From assembly GCA_964526565.1 (NCBI GenBank), contig CAZGMC010000018.1:1-51934 (forward strand): a DNA stretch of 51,934 nucleotides. Direction: 5' to 3'. The notes under the pieces were generated by a model that searched no databases, was not told the DNA's origin, and was given only the letters and a program-made list of their open reading frames with translations. The translations under genes and the position numbers were made by a program. Below are positions 42,625 to 51,934 of this stretch, piece after piece (the stretch's first letter is position 1; the number at the start of each line of letters is the position of its first letter). The DNA comes from CAZGMC01 sp964526565 (GTDB taxonomy: Bacteria > Pseudomonadota > Alphaproteobacteria > DSM-16000 > Inquilinaceae).

Positions 42625-43084
42625 GTTCTCACCTTTTGGTTTTGCTTCTTCTGGGACTGTCGAGGCCGTCATCTGAAATACCAAGCATTTTGCAAGTCAT
42701 CGCGGGCCCGTAACGGCGATGTGACTGGACCGCGAGGCCATGTCAGGCCTATATAGTTACTAACCGGTCACGGTATGCCAACGAGGCAATCATGACCGGT
42801 CATGTTCTGGGGAGGATGTGAGCCAGGGACCACCCCGTCAAGGCCGGCCATGGCGGCCCCAGAGACGAACCAAAAACCGGAGTGAAGATCCGTTTCGAGT
42901 CCGAAAACGCTCAGCCAATGCCGGCGCAAGGCCAAGGCGAACGGAACACAGTCATGGTCATGTCGACATTGCGGCAGTCTGATTGGCGGATGCTCAAAAC
43001 CGCCGTGCCGCATCGGCATGGACGAGATGAGTTTTGCATTCGGCGATCCCGGCACGGTCCGGGATCAGACCATGGAGGCTACCA
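42625..43084. other. TetR-Hcp divergent intergenic region
   Basis: 460 bp. Contains TetR operator candidates at 42763-42804 and an AT-rich CTATATAGTTACTAA (42749-42763) that fits a promoter. Short open frames on both strands between 42830 and 43080 have no ribosome site or family resemblance; I see no gene there. Confidence 0.5.
42763..42804. promoter_or_regulatory. Two ACCGGTCA boxes, candidate TetR operators
   Basis: ACCGGTCA at 42763-42770 and again at 42795-42802, 32 bp apart (about three helical turns). The second is the core of a perfect 14-bp palindrome CATGACCGGTCATG (42791-42804). They lie in the gap between TetR (starting at 42624) and Hcp (starting at 43085). TetR proteins usually bind such palindromes beside their own gene; control of hcp is inference. 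Confidence 0.6.
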
Positions 43085-43561
43085 GTGGCCATCTACATCA
43101 ACTTCGACGGCATCAAGGGTGACGCCACCCATTCCAGGCACAAGCAGTGGCTCGATATCGAATCGCTGCAGTGGGGCGCCGGCCGCGCCATCATGACGCG
43201 ATCCGGTTCGGCCCAGAACCGCGAGGCATCCGAGCCCTCCGTCAGCGAAGTGACCATTACCAAAAGAATGGACTCGTCCTCCGCCCAGCTCTTCCAGGCG
43301 GCCTGCGCCGGCAACGAGGGCAAGACGGTCGTCATCCACCTGGTCACCACCGGCGACCCCGGCGACGTCTACATGACATACACACTGCACAACACACTGG
43401 TCAGCAGCTACAGCGTCTCGACGAGCGGGGACACGCCAAAAGAATCGGTCAGTTTCAACTTCACCAAGGTGGAGATGAAGTACACGATTTTCGATGGCGC
43501 CCACAAGCCAGTAAACAACTTTCCCGCGTCGTACGACCTGGCGACGACCGAAGCAAACTGA
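43085..43561 (+). CDS. hcp: Hcp-family type VI secretion protein (orphan)
   Basis: 158 residues from GTG 43085 with GGAGG at 43074-43078. Hcp forms hexameric rings that build the T6SS tube and carry small effectors. Family sequence: MAIYINFDGIKGDATHSRHK at the N-terminus, WLDIESLQWG, SEVTITKRMDSSSAQLFQAA, and VSFNFTKVEMKYTIFD near the end. No tss genes, VgrG or ClpV are in the window, so it is an orphan copy relying on a system elsewhere, if one exists. It is followed by a 13-bp perfect hairpin and an AT-richer gene of unknown function, a typical Hcp-effector order. Confidence 0.93.
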   Translation: MAIYINFDGIKGDATHSRHKQWLDIESLQWGAGRAIMTRSGSAQNREASEPSVSEVTITKRMDSSSAQLFQAACAGNEGKTVVIHLVTTGDPGDVYMTYTLHNTLVSSYSVSTSGDTPKESVSFNFTKVEMKYTIFDGAHKPVNNFPASYDLATTEAN

Positions 43562-43567
43562 TGGCGG

Positions 43568-43602
43568 GCCGCGCCGCACCCCGACCGCAGGTGCGGCGCG
43601 GC
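43568..43602 (+). terminator. Strong GC hairpin between hcp and the downstream gene
   Basis: Perfect 13-bp arms GCCGCGCCGCACC (43568-43580) and GGTGCGGCGCGGC (43590-43602), 9-base loop, 6 bp after the hcp stop. No T tract follows. It may terminate partly, so that hcp is made in excess over the next gene, or protect the hcp mRNA 3' end. Confidence 0.65.
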
Positions 43603-43673
43603 GCCCGGAATAGCTGGTGTGGCTGCGTGACCGCGCCGCAATGTCTGCACATTCCTGTAAAGTGGAGGGAGTG

Positions 43674-44309
43674 ATGACGATCAATGTTCGTGGGAACGCG
43701 TCGATCTCCGCGTTGGCCAATCACGATTCGCACCGCGCAGCACTGGGGCCGATCTACGACATTGTAAATCGAAACTTGAAGCTTTCGCGAGCGAATGCAA
43801 ACACGCTCAACGCATTGACACAACAAGGTACGTATGTTGGCGGCGAGGCGACATTTGGCATCAGTGTCCGCTCATGCCATGGCGATGCCAACCTTAGGGT
43901 TGCATTGAATGGGCAGACGTATGAAGGTGTCTATAACAAAAATGATCCAGGGTTCAACAATACAACTAAACTTATTTGGCGAGATTATCTTGATGGTGCT
44001 TCCACGCATCACGCTGGAGGAGGAAACAATATTGCAGCATATGTCGAGATAAACTGCAGCGTGCTGAGCCGTCATGAACGTTTGCAGAACCTTCAGCAGC
44101 AGCGGACCTGGCTCATCGGCCCGTCGATGCAAAGAAATCCAATCTATATTGGAGCGTCTTCGGCTTCAATAGTGCCGGCCGACGGTTCGAGAGTCCTGTA
44201 TCATGTTATCGGGGATTTTTTCTTGTATTCTCCCAATCATTATGTGGACGGCTATGTCGTCATCGACGACTCGGGGAACCTGCTTCAGACTGAGAATTTT
44301 TTATTGTAG
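43674..44309 (+). CDS. Unknown protein downstream of Hcp, candidate T6SS cargo
   Basis: 211 residues from ATG 43674, with GGAGGGAG just upstream. I do not recognise a family. No signal peptide or membrane helix is visible. It is rich in Asn, Gly and Ser and contains two Cys (SVRSCHGDANL and VEINCSVLSRH). The C-terminal third, including YHVIGDFFLYSPNHYVDGY and VVIDDSGNLLQ, looks beta-rich. Codons are clearly more AT-rich (aat, aaa, ata, tta) than in neighbours, especially 43780-44309, suggesting recent acquisition. Position 112 bp after hcp on the same strand suggests an effector or Hcp partner; this is inference. No immunity gene is evident, since the next gene is a convergent exporter. Confidence 0.7.
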   Translation: MTINVRGNASISALANHDSHRAALGPIYDIVNRNLKLSRANANTLNALTQQGTYVGGEATFGISVRSCHGDANLRVALNGQTYEGVYNKNDPGFNNTTKLIWRDYLDGASTHHAGGGNNIAAYVEINCSVLSRHERLQNLQQQRTWLIGPSMQRNPIYIGASSASIVPADGSRVLYHVIGDFFLYSPNHYVDGYVVIDDSGNLLQTENFLL

Positions 44310-44365
44310 ATGCACCTCTCATGGTGCGCGTGCCGGGCAGGTGCGACGGACTTTCGCGGCGGCCA

Positions 44366-46159
<1,794 letters not shown>

Positions 46160-46334
46160 GCGACAACTCCGGCGGGCGGGGGGGGCAGGCAACGTACCCG
46201 GATCCCCTAGCGGAGGCCGACAGGGATGTCCATGCGGGCGAGGCCGCCGGCGTCATTCTGGCGTGGTGAGGCGCGCCGCTCGGGCTTCGAACGGCGCGCG
46301 GCACCGACGTGCGGCGCGGCCGGGACGAAAGACC

Positions 46335-47186
46335 TCAGGCGCAGCGCAGGTAGAAGCCGTGGACCCAGCCCTGGCGGACCGGATCGTCGGCCAGGGCGAC
46401 GAAGCGCCAGTCGCCGTTGGCGGCCAGCGCCTGCACCGGCGTGCCGGCCGGCAGCGGGCCGAAGCCCAGCGTCTCGTAGCCGGTGCCGGGGCCGCCACGC
46501 ACGTTCAGCGTGACCGTGGCGACGAAGTCCTCGGCCGCGTCGTCGGCGCCGTCGCCGACCAGGGCCTTGAACCGGGCCATGGGGAAGGCCGGGCCGGGGT
46601 CGGTCTTGTCGGCGCGGATGTCGTCGTGGCCGATCACCTCACGGATCGACGGATAGGCGGCCAGCACCGCCCGCGTCAGCCGCTCCAGCGTGGCCAGCTG
46701 CGCCTCGGCAAAAGGCGGCCAGGCAAGCTCGACCGGGCCGGCATGGGGATGGCTGGCGAACACCAGGTCGTCCTCGCGGCAATAGCGCCCATAGGGGCCG
46801 ATCACCCAGCCCTGTTCGACCCGGCGGACGCCGCCATAGGGGTCCAGATAGCCGCGCGCCGTCGGCTTCAGCCAGCCGATGTTGTCGATCTCGATGCCGA
46901 TCGAGCAGTGGTTCAGCCCGCGCACGCCGCGGTAATAGGACCGCCCCGCGTGCCACGCCTTGGTATCGAACGGCACGATCTGCCAGGCGCGGCCGTCGCG
47001 GCCCACCACCAGGTGCGCCGACGGCGTGTACGGCGCCGACGGGTCCATCAGGTAGTCGCGGGCGCCTTCCCCCGACCAGCCAGCCGTGTAGTGCATGACC
47101 AGGAACCTGGGCGCCTCCAGCCGGCCGCCGTGGTTGGGCGACAGGCCGTGCCAGCAGTCCGGGAAACGATGGTCGCGAATATCCAT
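46335..47186 (-). CDS. N-acetylmuramoyl-L-alanine amidase with SH3 domain
   Basis: 283 residues, ATG 47186. Amidase_2 domain (1-200) with Zn ligands in LVMHYTAGWS, VIGHDDI and KTDPGPAFP, and the active-site Glu region CSIGIEIDN. C-terminal bacterial SH3 domain (about 215-283) with VTLNVRGGPGTGYETLG. Cleaves the peptide from the glycan in peptidoglycan recycling or remodelling. No signal peptide is visible, pointing to cytosolic recycling (AmiD/AmpD-like). It is divergent from the HIT gene. Confidence 0.94.
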   Translation of the reverse strand: MDIRDHRFPDCWHGLSPNHGGRLEAPRFLVMHYTAGWSGEGARDYLMDPSAPYTPSAHLVVGRDGRAWQIVPFDTKAWHAGRSYYRGVRGLNHCSIGIEIDNIGWLKPTARGYLDPYGGVRRVEQGWVIGPYGRYCREDDLVFASHPHAGPVELAWPPFAEAQLATLERLTRAVLAAYPSIREVIGHDDIRADKTDPGPAFPMARFKALVGDGADDAAEDFVATVTLNVRGGPGTGYETLGFGPLPAGTPVQALAANGDWRFVALADDPVRQGWVHGFYLRCA

Positions 47187-47410
47187 GTCCGCCTCCGTTG
47201 GGGTTGCGCAGGCACCCTAGCGGAGCCGGACGAGGAAATCAATCCTAATATAGGACGATTAACTCACGCAGCCCGCCGCCCACGCCCACGCCCACGCTCG
47301 CCGCTCATGGCCGCGGCCCCGGCCGGTTGACAGCGCCGCCGGGCCGCCCGAAGGTCGCCGCCGAGGCCCGAGGGAGCAGTGCATCGGGCGAGAGAGGGAC
47401 GGACGACGCC

Positions 47411-47776
47411 ATGGCCTATGATCCGGACAACATCTTCGCCAAGATCATCCGCGGCGAGATCCCCTGCAACAAGGTCTACGAGGACGACCACGTGCTGGCC
47501 TTCCACGACATCCGGCCGCAGGCGCCGGTCCACGTCCTGGTCGTGCCGAAGGGCCCGTACGAGTCCATGGACGACCTGTCGGCCAACGCCTCCGACGCGG
47601 AGATCGCCGCCCTGTTCCGCGCCGTCGGCACGGTGGCGGGCCAGCTCGGCGTGGCGGAGGCCGGCTACCGCATCCTGGTCAACAACGGCGCCAACGCCCA
47701 TCAGGAGGTCCAGCACCTCCACGTCCACATCTTTGGCGGCCGCCGCCTGGGCGCCATGCTGCCGCAGAGCGGCTGA
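47411..47776 (+). CDS. HIT-family nucleotide hydrolase (HinT-like)
   Basis: 121 residues, ATG 47411. NIFAKIIRGEIPCNKVYEDD at the N-terminus and the active-site motif QHLHVHIFGGR (H-x-H-x-H) near residue 110. Purine nucleoside phosphoramidase activity is typical. It is followed 33 bp later by the cyclase gene on the same strand. Confidence 0.95.
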   Translation: MAYDPDNIFAKIIRGEIPCNKVYEDDHVLAFHDIRPQAPVHVLVVPKGPYESMDDLSANASDAEIAALFRAVGTVAGQLGVAEAGYRILVNNGANAHQEVQHLHVHIFGGRRLGAMLPQSG

Positions 47777-47809
47777 CCCGGCCGCCCGGCCCGGTGCAGA
47801 CCCGGTCCA

Positions 47810-49684
47810 GTGACTGTCGCCTCCGGCCATGATCCCCCGGGCGGGGCGCCGCCGTCGGATGCGCCCGCCCGCCGGCGCCGGTTCGGCCCGCTGCCGATCG
47901 CGCCGACCCTGGCGGCCTGCATCGGGCTGCTGGTGATGGCGGCGGCGCTGGCGGCGGCCGTGCCGGGCTTCCTGGCCAGCCGCGACAACACCTTGGGGCT
48001 GATCGCGGAGTTGGCCGAGGCGGAACTGAAGCTGGCCGAGGCGCGGCTGCGCGATCATCTGGACCCGGCGGCCAGCCAGCTGGCATTCCTCGCCCGGCTG
48101 CTCGCCGACCGCGGCATCGACCCGCACGACGCCGAGCACGTGCTGCCGATCTTCGCCGGCGCGCTGGCGGCAACGCCGCAGATCGTGATGATCATCTACG
48201 TCGACACCGAATGGCACATGCAGGGCGTCGTGCGCAGCCAGGACGGCGTCGCGCTGTTCGAAGGGCAGGCCGACACCCGCGACGGTGTCGCCGAGGCGCT
48301 GGCCCATCTGGCCGACGACGCCACGCCGTATTGGGGCGAGGTCGTGTTTCTCGACGGTCTGGGGCTGAGCGCCGTCAACCGTCGCCATCCGGTGCACCGC
48401 AACGACCGGCTGCACGGCATGCTGGTGGCGGCGGTGACCACGCGGGAGCTGTCGCGGTTAATGCGCGAGCTGCAGGACCCGGCGCTCGGGGATACGGCCT
48501 TCATCCTGTACGGTCACGACGAGCTGCTGGCCCATCCAGGCCTGCCCGATAGCATTCCGGGCCTGTCCGACGAGCAGCCGCTGCCGCCGCTCGACGCGGC
48601 CGGCGACCGGGTCGTGTCCAGGCTGTGGGACGGTGGGCGCGCGGCACCGTTCGAGGCCGAAGGGCTGCAGGCGCGGATCGTCGACATCGGCGGCTCGGAA
48701 CGGCTGGTCATCTATGCCGAGGTGTCCGGCTATACGGCCGACCCGCTGGTGCTCGGCATCCACTATCCGCTGTCGGCGCTCGACGCATCCTTCGACCGGA
48801 TGCTGCATGCGGCGCTGATTGCGCTGGCGGCGCTGGTCGTCGCCGTGGCCGGCGGCGTTGTGCTGGGCCACCGGCTGGCGCGGCCGATCCGGCGGCTGGC
48901 CGCCAGCGCCGCGCGCATCGGCGGCGAGCTGGACTTCGCCGTCGTGCCCGACCTGCCCGGCAGCGTATTCACCGAGCTGGACGACCAGGCGCGCGCCTTC
49001 AACCGCATGCTGCACGGCCTGCGCTGGCTGGAGACCTATGTGCCCCGGCAGCTGGCCCACCGCCTGGTGACGGGCAACACGACAATGGGCTTCGAGTCGG
49101 TCGAGCGCGAGCTGACCGTCATGTTCACCGACATCGCCGGGTTCACCACTGTCGCCGAAGAGCTGCCGGCAGCGGACACGGCGGCGTTCCTGAACCACCA
49201 TTTCGCGGTGCTGGCGGCCTGCGTCGAGGCCGAGGGCGGCACCATCGACAAGTTCATCGGCGATGCCCTGATGGCCTTCTGGGGCGCCCCCGATCCGCAG
49301 CCCGACCACGCCGCGCGCGCCTGCCGTGCCGCCCGCGCCATGGCCGCCGCGCTGCACGCCGACAACGCGGCCCGCGCCGCGGGCGCCGCGCCGCGGGTGC
49401 GCCTGCGCGTCGGCATCCACAGCGGGCGTATGGTTGCCGGGAACATTGGCGCGCCGGGACGGATGAACTACACCATCGTCGGCGACGCGGTGAATACCGG
49501 CGCCCGGCTGGAGCAACTCGGCAAGACCGCGGTGCCGGACGCGCCGGAGATCGTCATCCTGCTGAGCGGCGCCACCGCCGCGCTGGCCGGCTCCGGCTTG
49601 CCGCTGGTGTCGTGCGGGCGCCACCCGGTGCGCGGCCGGCAGGAGGGAATCGAGGTGTTCCGGCTGCTGCCGGACGCCGACTGA
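47810..49684 (+). CDS. Membrane class III adenylate/guanylate cyclase
   Basis: 624 residues from GTG 47810. Architecture: helix 1 at about 28-52, an extracytoplasmic sensor region of Cache type (about 53-335), helix 2 at about 337-360 (ALIALAALVVAVAGGVVLG), HAMP linker (about 360-410), catalytic domain (about 435-620). Metal Asp residues are in VMFTDIAGFTTVA and KFIGDALMAFWGAP, and the transition-state Asn/Arg pair is in NTGARLE. It likely makes cAMP in response to an external signal. A Crp/Fnr gene lies 1.4 kb further on. Confidence 0.93.
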   Translation: MTVASGHDPPGGAPPSDAPARRRRFGPLPIAPTLAACIGLLVMAAALAAAVPGFLASRDNTLGLIAELAEAELKLAEARLRDHLDPAASQLAFLARLLADRGIDPHDAEHVLPIFAGALAATPQIVMIIYVDTEWHMQGVVRSQDGVALFEGQADTRDGVAEALAHLADDATPYWGEVVFLDGLGLSAVNRRHPVHRNDRLHGMLVAAVTTRELSRLMRELQDPALGDTAFILYGHDELLAHPGLPDSIPGLSDEQPLPPLDAAGDRVVSRLWDGGRAAPFEAEGLQARIVDIGGSERLVIYAEVSGYTADPLVLGIHYPLSALDASFDRMLHAALIALAALVVAVAGGVVLGHRLARPIRRLAASAARIGGELDFAVVPDLPGSVFTELDDQARAFNRMLHGLRWLETYVPRQLAHRLVTGNTTMGFESVERELTVMFTDIAGFTTVAEELPAADTAAFLNHHFAVLAACVEAEGGTIDKFIGDALMAFWGAPDPQPDHAARACRAARAMAAALHADNAARAAGAAPRVRLRVGIHSGRMVAGNIGAPGRMNYTIVGDAVNTGARLEQLGKTAVPDAPEIVILLSGATAALAGSGLPLVSCGRHPVRGRQEGIEVFRLLPDAD

Positions 49685-49713
49685 CGGCGGCACGACCCGG
49701 TCGCCGGTGTTCT

Positions 49714-50541
49714 TCAGTCCCAGGCGAACGGCGGCGGCACCAGCCTCGCGGCAAGGCGCAGGGCGGTCAGGCCGCGGCGCGTATCGGCGGCCAACCGCAG
49801 CAGCGCCGGGACATGGCCCGGACGGCGGGCCAGGGCGTTCAGCACCGGCCAGGGACGCAGCCTGCCGTCGCCCGCCAGCCCGGCCATGGCCAGCGCCGGC
49901 ACCGCCCGCTCCGCCGGGTCGGCCACCGCCCGCAGCACCAGGAACGGCAGGTCCGCCGTACCGGCTGCGGCGGCGACGCCGTGGCTTTCCATGTCCACGG
50001 CGATGGCGCCGGTGGCCATGGCAAGGCGGCGCTTGGCCTCCGGCGTGGCGACGGCGGCGGCGCTGCCGGCCACCCGGCCGACGAACAGGCGCAGGCCGTG
50101 TCCCAGGACAACGCCCCGGCTGCGACCGAGCAGGGCCGGCGCCGGGAAGGCGCTGCGCAGGGCGGCAAAGCTGCCGGCCGCATCGCCGTGGGCGCGGGCC
50201 AGCCAGCGGTGGCACCAGTCCGAATCGGCGGCGGCGACGCTGCCGTCCGGCAGAACGACGGCGTCGCCCAGGACCAGGTCGCCGGGTCTGAGCGCCGGGT
50301 CGAGCCCACCGGCCAGCCCGAAGCTGACGACAGCGCGGACGCCGGCCGCGACCATGGCGGCGACAGCCTGCCGGGCTTGGTCGCCGCTGCCGCCGACGCA
50401 CGCCGTGGCGGCGGCGTCGGTCCCGGACCGCAGGCACCGGACTTCGGCACGCATGCCGGCCACCACGCCGACGGCGCTGGTGCGACCGGCGGCGGCGCCG
50501 TCCGGGGGCGGCAACGCAGAGGCGTAAGGAAGGGCGGTCAT
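49714..50541 (-). CDS. hpnG: Hopanoid-associated phosphorylase/nucleosidase
   Basis: 275 residues, ATG 50541. Nucleoside-phosphorylase fold: GVVAGMRAEVRCL at the N-terminus, VVSFGLAGGLDPALRPGDLV, and the ribose-binding AIAVDMESHGVAAAAG, followed by LRAVADPAERAVPA. These are characteristic of HpnG, which removes adenine from adenosylhopane on the way to bacteriohopanetetrol. Other hpn genes are not in the window. It converges on the cyclase with a 29-bp gap. Confidence 0.85.
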   Translation of the reverse strand: MTALPYASALPPPDGAAAGRTSAVGVVAGMRAEVRCLRSGTDAAATACVGGSGDQARQAVAAMVAAGVRAVVSFGLAGGLDPALRPGDLVLGDAVVLPDGSVAAADSDWCHRWLARAHGDAAGSFAALRSAFPAPALLGRSRGVVLGHGLRLFVGRVAGSAAAVATPEAKRRLAMATGAIAVDMESHGVAAAAGTADLPFLVLRAVADPAERAVPALAMAGLAGDGRLRPWPVLNALARRPGHVPALLRLAADTRRGLTALRLAARLVPPPFAWD

Positions 50542-50663
50542 GGCCCGATCACCGGCACCGGATACGGACGCTCACAGCGAATCGCTGGCGCAGTGTGCGT
50601 CCGTCCGTCCGGCCCCTGCAATCTTTCAGGTCGATGCGAAGGAGTGGCGCCGGCCAGAGTTCA

Positions 50664-50737
50664 GGGGACATATAACTGAATTAATCAATAGCGTTGCGCG
50701 CGGACAGAGCTGCAAGGAAGTTCGGTATTATGTCCCC
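50664..50737. repeat. GGGGACATA inverted repeat
   Basis: GGGGACATA at 50664-50672 and TATGTCCCC at 50729-50737, 56 bp apart, with an AT-rich inner part (ACTGAATTAATCAATA). Recalls the GGGGAC-type element at 16230. No transposase is linked. Confidence 0.5.
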
Positions 50738-50786
50738 GGTCCCTCCTTTGGAACGCTCCGGGAACGGACAGGGTGGATAAGGACGG

Positions 50787-50912
50787 TCAGAGCACAAACC
50801 CGGTGATGGCCAGGAAGATCACGGCCAAGGCCATGGAGGCGGCCAGCACGTAGCGCATGACGCCCAGGGTCTCGCCCTGGCGGGCCTTGTCCTCGTCAAG
50901 TTCGATTCGCAT
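50787..50912 (-). CDS. 41-residue single-helix membrane protein
   Basis: Starts at ATG 50912 (GGAGCAACC a few bases upstream). MRIELDEDKARQGETLGVMR is a charged cytosolic head; VLAASMALAVIFLAITGFVL is the only helix, ending the protein. Similar short proteins with ARQGET-x2-VMRYVL occur in alphaproteobacteria, from memory of the family, without known function; a small respiratory-complex or regulator-associated subunit is possible. Divergent from Crp/Fnr. Confidence 0.6.
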   Translation of the reverse strand: MRIELDEDKARQGETLGVMRYVLAASMALAVIFLAITGFVL

Positions 50913-51087
50913 GGCTCGGTTGCTCCTGTGCAGCGGTTGGGGGACAAGCACGCGTGCATAACGGGTTACGCGGCCCACCGCCGCATGGATGATCACGTTT
51001 CCGTGAGAGCCCGGACGGCATGGCGAATCGAGCGCGGGGAGAAGGTTCCACGGGTTGAAGGCTTGTTCCGGAAAGGTTACGAGTTGG

Positions 51088-51831
51088 ATGGCTGAGAGTC
51101 CGGGTGCGAGACAGCCGATGCCTGCTTCCCGTACCGGCAGCGACGGGCAACGCCGGTCGCTGGCCGGCATCGCGTTGTTCGACGACCTGTCGCCGGAGGC
51201 GCTCGAGACGATCGCCCGCCGCTGCCGCTGGCACCGGTATTGTGCCGGCCAGGACATCATCGCCCAGTCGGACCCGAACCGGGACGTGTTCTTCATCACC
51301 GCCGGCACGGTCCGCGTCATTCTCTATTCGCCGGCCGGCAAGCAGGTGAACCTGCGCGACCTCGGCCCCGGCGAGACGTTCGGGGAACTGTCGGCGATCG
51401 ACGGCGAGCCGCGCTCGGCCGATGTCTCGGCACTCAGCGAATCGGTCGTCGCGACGCTGCCGGCCAATGCGTTCTGGCAGGTCCTGGGCGACCATCCCGT
51501 GGTCGCGGCGCGCACGCTGAAGCGGCTGGCGCGGCTGGTGCGCCAGCTGTCCAAGCGGGTCTACGAGTTCAGCCCGCTGGCGGTCCGCGAGCGCCTTTAC
51601 ACCGAGCTGCTGCGGCTGGCGGCGAACCACCGACAGCCGGACGGCACGGCCCTGATCGTGCCGGCCCCGACGCACGCCGACCTGGCCAGCCGCATCAGCA
51701 CCCACCGCGAGGCGGTGACCCGCGAGCTGGGCCGGCTGGCGCGCGACGGCCTGGTGCAGCGGCACCGCAACGCATTGGCGATCAACGATGTGGATGGGCT
51801 GTCCCGGTTGCGCCAGGACACCGGCGACTGA
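51088..51831 (+). CDS. Crp/Fnr-family transcriptional regulator
   Basis: 247 residues from ATG 51088. The N-terminal cyclic-nucleotide-binding domain covers about 25-145, with GETFGELSAIDGEPRSADVS as the phosphate-binding cassette; the Arg-Ser pair that holds cAMP in Crp is present. No Fnr-type Cys cluster. The dimer helix is followed by HTH DLASRISTHREAVTRELGRL at about 205. It is likely a true cyclic-nucleotide responder, and a cyclase gene lies 1.4 kb upstream. Confidence 0.93.
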   Translation: MAESPGARQPMPASRTGSDGQRRSLAGIALFDDLSPEALETIARRCRWHRYCAGQDIIAQSDPNRDVFFITAGTVRVILYSPAGKQVNLRDLGPGETFGELSAIDGEPRSADVSALSESVVATLPANAFWQVLGDHPVVAARTLKRLARLVRQLSKRVYEFSPLAVRERLYTELLRLAANHRQPDGTALIVPAPTHADLASRISTHREAVTRELGRLARDGLVQRHRNALAINDVDGLSRLRQDTGD

Positions 51832-51934
51832 TCGATCCGACCAGTTTTCATCACAGATGTGGCAAATGCCACAACGGGCGCCGCGGCCTAACCCGATCTA
51901 TTCATCAGGCGTGACCGGCGCAGCGGGCCATGGG

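Noticed and set aside
42882..43196. 104-codon ORF upstream of hcp
   Set aside because: Continues into hcp in another frame and shows no recognisable sequence; the start has no good ribosome site.
46335..47186. Amidase as a T6SS peptidoglycan toxin linked to Hcp
   Set aside because: It is on the opposite strand, separated by an exporter gene, and has the common AmiD/AmpD-like amidase plus SH3 layout of a housekeeping enzyme.
50540..50806. 88-codon plus-strand ORF
   Set aside because: Overlaps the start of hpnG on the other strand, has no ribosome site and includes the GGGGACATA inverted repeat.

Overview
This window is a GC-rich bacterial chromosomal segment with tightly packed genes on both strands. 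It most likely comes from an alphaproteobacterium, plausibly of the Rhodospirillales type. That is an inference from base composition, the hopanoid-associated nucleosidase HpnG, the ArgS/PurH/MnmA/FolE/ApaG sequences, and dispersed REP-like palindromes of a kind common in that group. No rRNA, phage or CRISPR array is present. One tRNA (Met, CAT) lies on the minus strand at 14161-14237.

Layout: 0.1-3 kb holds an aldo/keto reductase convergent with argS. A decayed region at 3-5.3 kb carries two dispersed palindromic repeats and a patatin phospholipase that has lost its N-terminus at a repeat boundary and is also frameshifted. Next is a candidate regulon at 5.3-10.4 kb: an AraC-family regulator divergent from an outer-membrane beta-barrel gene, followed by a large exported arylsulfatase. 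An identical 18-bp motif lies upstream of both the barrel and the sulfatase. At 10.6-13.3 kb are a short membrane protein and an eight-haem cytochrome c with HEAT-like and TPR domains. An IS graveyard (IS6-like and IS5-like remnants) fills 13.3-14.1 kb beside tRNA-Met.

From 14.4 to 28.1 kb: an SCP2 protein, mnmA, a YnjBCD-type ABC importer operon, an OmpA-like lipoprotein with a strong terminator, apaG, folE, trkH-argE, and a patatin-GntP transporter pair. From 28.5 to 41.9 kb: a fused HyuA-HyuB hydantoinase/5-oxoprolinase, an EamA transporter, an internally deleted DinB protein, purH, an EF-hand protein, a SnoaL-like protein, an ArnT-like glycosyltransferase, a three-gene operon (AsnC-type RAM domain, arylformamidase-like hydrolase, SMP-30 lactonase), and a quinone oxidoreductase.

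The most unusual segment is 42-44.3 kb. A TetR regulator is divergent from an orphan type VI secretion Hcp gene, with two ACCGGTCA boxes between them. Hcp is followed by a perfect 13-bp GC-rich hairpin and then by an AT-richer 211-residue gene of unknown function, a natural candidate for an Hcp-associated effector. No other T6SS gene is in the window. The last 7.6 kb holds an MsbA-like exporter, a peptidoglycan amidase with an SH3 domain, a HIT protein, a membrane class III nucleotide cyclase, HpnG, a 41-residue membrane protein and a Crp/Fnr regulator. The cyclase and Crp could form a local cyclic-nucleotide signalling pair, but this is inference.
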